The notes under the pieces were generated by a model. That model searched no databases and had not been told where the DNA came from. It worked only from the letters and a program-made list of their open reading frames with translations. From Schaalia canis (GTDB lineage Bacteria > Actinomycetota > Actinomycetes > Actinomycetales > Actinomycetaceae), in assembly GCF_003858455.1 (NCBI RefSeq), contig NZ_RQZF01000003.1:124001-188000 (forward strand): 64,000 nt of DNA, given 5' to 3'. A program made the translations under genes and the position numbers. Below, one piece after another: positions 62,658-64,000 of the stretch (position 1 is its first letter; each line of letters starts with the position of its first letter).

Positions 62658-63977
62658 TCACCCTGTTTCTTGGGCAGCGCGCAGGGGCGCGAGATAGCCC
62701 TCTTCGAGGGAAACGGGCAGGGAGGGGGTCAAGGGAAGACGCGCCAGCATGAGAGCGCTTAAGAGCGCCGCGAGCGCACCCTCGTGACTGTCTGCCTCTT
62801 CGCTGACTTCGCTATGCCCACGAGCAGTGGTGTTGCGCCATTGGCCGGGGGATTGCCGAAGATGGGTGTCAGCCCAGGTCATTGCCAGGGCAAAGTCGGC
62901 GCTGAGTTGGGCGAGCCACTCGTCCCGGCCCTCGTCATATTCAATGGTCTTTCCCAGAGCTTCGGTGGCGCTGACAGCCTCAACCAGTGGCGAAAGCTGA
63001 GCTGCCGAAGGCTGCACGACCTGTTGGATGAGAGGGGTGAAACCGTCTGCGCGCGCTGGCCAGGATGTGGCCATGATCCATCGGTAGATTTGCCATGCGT
63101 CGTGAAGCATCCATTCGGGCGCTTCATCACCGTCTTCGATGATGCGTGCGCGCAGGTGGAGGAGGTTTCGTACCCACAGGAAGTAGATGCGCGTGCGCTG
63201 CTCAGCGTCCAGCACTGCGCGTGTTGCCCTCGGGTGTGCGTGCGTTGCTGCGTGCCGCTGTTCGCCATGCGCATCGTCTGGGTGTAGCACTGTGGCCCAG
63301 ATGAGGGAGGTTGGGGGCAGGTTTTGATGGAGGGCGTGGGCGATGAATCGAGCACGATCAGCCCAGATACGTTCGCCGGTGACGTCGGAGGCCAGAAGGA
63401 ACACTCCGATGGCATAGACATTACTTCCGAGGTCGAAGGGGGCGCTGTGGTGTGCACCTCCTGCGGTCCTTATCAGTCCGTGTCGCGGGTCCCACCAGTG
63501 TTTTTCTTTGTCGCGCAGGAGGTGGCGCAGGTCGTCGAGAGCTCCGTCGATTCCTGCTACTGCGGCGTGGGCGAGGGCCTCGGCGATGATGAGGGTCTGC
63601 TCGTTGTTGTGGGGTCGGCTGTGCTCGGTGGGCTGGGCGGTGGGCGAGGGAGTGCTCCCAGAGCGAGTTGCGTCATTGGGCTCTCCTTCGGTTGCACCTG
63701 AATAGTAGAGGTCGTGCAGCGCAGTGTAGTGCTGGGCGGCACTTGGGCGGGCTTTGGTTGAAGCTGCCTGCGCATCCGCGTGTGAGAGGTAGAGTGCTGC
63801 AAGGCTCCAAAGTGTTGTGCGATGGGCGTGGTCAACAAGAAGCTGTGGGGCAGGCGTGTCGTCCAGAGGAGCGGATGCGGTGTCCGCGATGAGCTTGTCG
63901 TTCAGAGAGGCGATAAGCAGGCGGATTTCTTCGTCGAATTCCTCGCGCACGACCTGGTGTGACCACGGCGTCTGCAT
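62658..63977 (-). CDS. Unrecognised mostly alpha-helical protein
   Basis: The product is 439 aa with no signal peptide or membrane helix. It is rich in His, Ala and Trp and appears almost all helical, in about ten helix pairs. Distinct stretches are HAHRTTLWSLAALYLSHAD, KEKHWWDPRHGLIRTAGGAH, DLGSNVYAIGVFLLASD, YFLWVRNLLHLRARIIEDG and LHDAWQIYRWIMATSW. The helix-pair pattern with Trp/His/Arg-rich turns is reminiscent of alpha/alpha-barrel sugar epimerases or glycosidases, but I cannot match a family motif, so no function is given. A Ser/Thr/Pro-rich loop interrupts it near residues 110-130. ATG at 63977 is supported by AAAGGAG 6 nt upstream, so the gene is complete. guaB follows 72 nt downstream, possibly cotranscribed. 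Confidence 0.7.
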   Translation of the reverse strand: MQTPWSHQVVREEFDEEIRLLIASLNDKLIADTASAPLDDTPAPQLLVDHAHRTTLWSLAALYLSHADAQAASTKARPSAAQHYTALHDLYYSGATEGEPNDATRSGSTPSPTAQPTEHSRPHNNEQTLIIAEALAHAAVAGIDGALDDLRHLLRDKEKHWWDPRHGLIRTAGGAHHSAPFDLGSNVYAIGVFLLASDVTGERIWADRARFIAHALHQNLPPTSLIWATVLHPDDAHGEQRHAATHAHPRATRAVLDAEQRTRIYFLWVRNLLHLRARIIEDGDEAPEWMLHDAWQIYRWIMATSWPARADGFTPLIQQVVQPSAAQLSPLVEAVSATEALGKTIEYDEGRDEWLAQLSADFALAMTWADTHLRQSPGQWRNTTARGHSEVSEEADSHEGALAALLSALMLARLPLTPSLPVSLEEGYLAPLRAAQETG

Positions 63978-64000
63978 GTTCAGCTCCTTTGCTGGCATGG

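Overview
The window is GC-rich bacterial chromosome from a high-GC Gram-positive, most likely a member of the Actinomycetaceae (Actinomyces/Schaalia type). This is inferred from the gene families: LysX (lysyltransferase fused to lysyl-tRNA synthetase), GuaB3, DUF3017, a glutamine-dependent NadE, Pta-AckA fermentation, GTG/TTG starts, several apparently leaderless starts with a TANNNT box 6-8 nt before the start codon, and sortase-anchored surface proteins. No species is assigned. Forty-four protein genes are called, counting one 26-codon leader peptide and one gene cut by the window edge. No tRNA or rRNA gene was seen.

Layout. 1-5716 (minus strand): a tightly overlapping cell-surface polysaccharide operon encoding a cytidylyltransferase, a CDP-alcohol phosphatidyltransferase, two family-2 glycosyltransferases, a Wzz-like chain-length protein and the start of a polymerase/ligase membrane protein. 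5835-8625: purU, then a repeat-rich control region, a cysteine-rich leader peptide and a TcyP-like cystine symporter. 8626-10068: a non-coding stretch with a 35-bp tandem repeat, leading into a CRISPR array of ten 37-bp repeats plus one decayed repeat, with no cas gene anywhere in the window. 10250-21107: mdh, a LacI regulator divergent from a sugar ABC operon ending in a GH2 beta-galactosidase, and pgi. 21325-27471: an acyltransferase, a eukaryote-type tandem phosphofructokinase, a TetR regulator and a DAACS symporter. 27533-32944: lysX, a DUF998 gene and an alpha/beta hydrolase. 32963-37455: a surface protein with a transglutaminase-like fold, a GH20 hexosaminidase and a small membrane protein. 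37705-48378: icd, DUF3017, pta-ackA, an isolated AAA ATPase with an AT-rich palindromic upstream region, nadE, SdpI-like, MFS and DUF456 genes. 48536-57656: a sortase-anchored 5'-nucleotidase, divergent class II and class I fumarases, and a large LPXTG adhesin. 57965-63977: guaB3, a DnaQ-like exonuclease, an FSA-type transaldolase, guaB and an unrecognised gene.

How it fits together. Much of the window is central carbon metabolism (pgi, pfk, fsa, mdh, icd, two fumarases, pta, ackA) beside envelope functions (polysaccharide operon, lysX, three wall-anchored proteins). Sugar supply comes from beta-galactosides (LacI-controlled ABC operon plus LacZ) and amino sugars (GH20). The points most worth following up are the cysteine-rich leader before the cystine symporter, the orphan CRISPR array, the eukaryote-like tandem PFK, the GuaB3 paralogue with His at the catalytic Cys position, and the AT-rich dyad-symmetric region before the lone AAA ATPase. 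Many convergent junctions carry perfect 15-20 bp hairpins with 4-nt loops.
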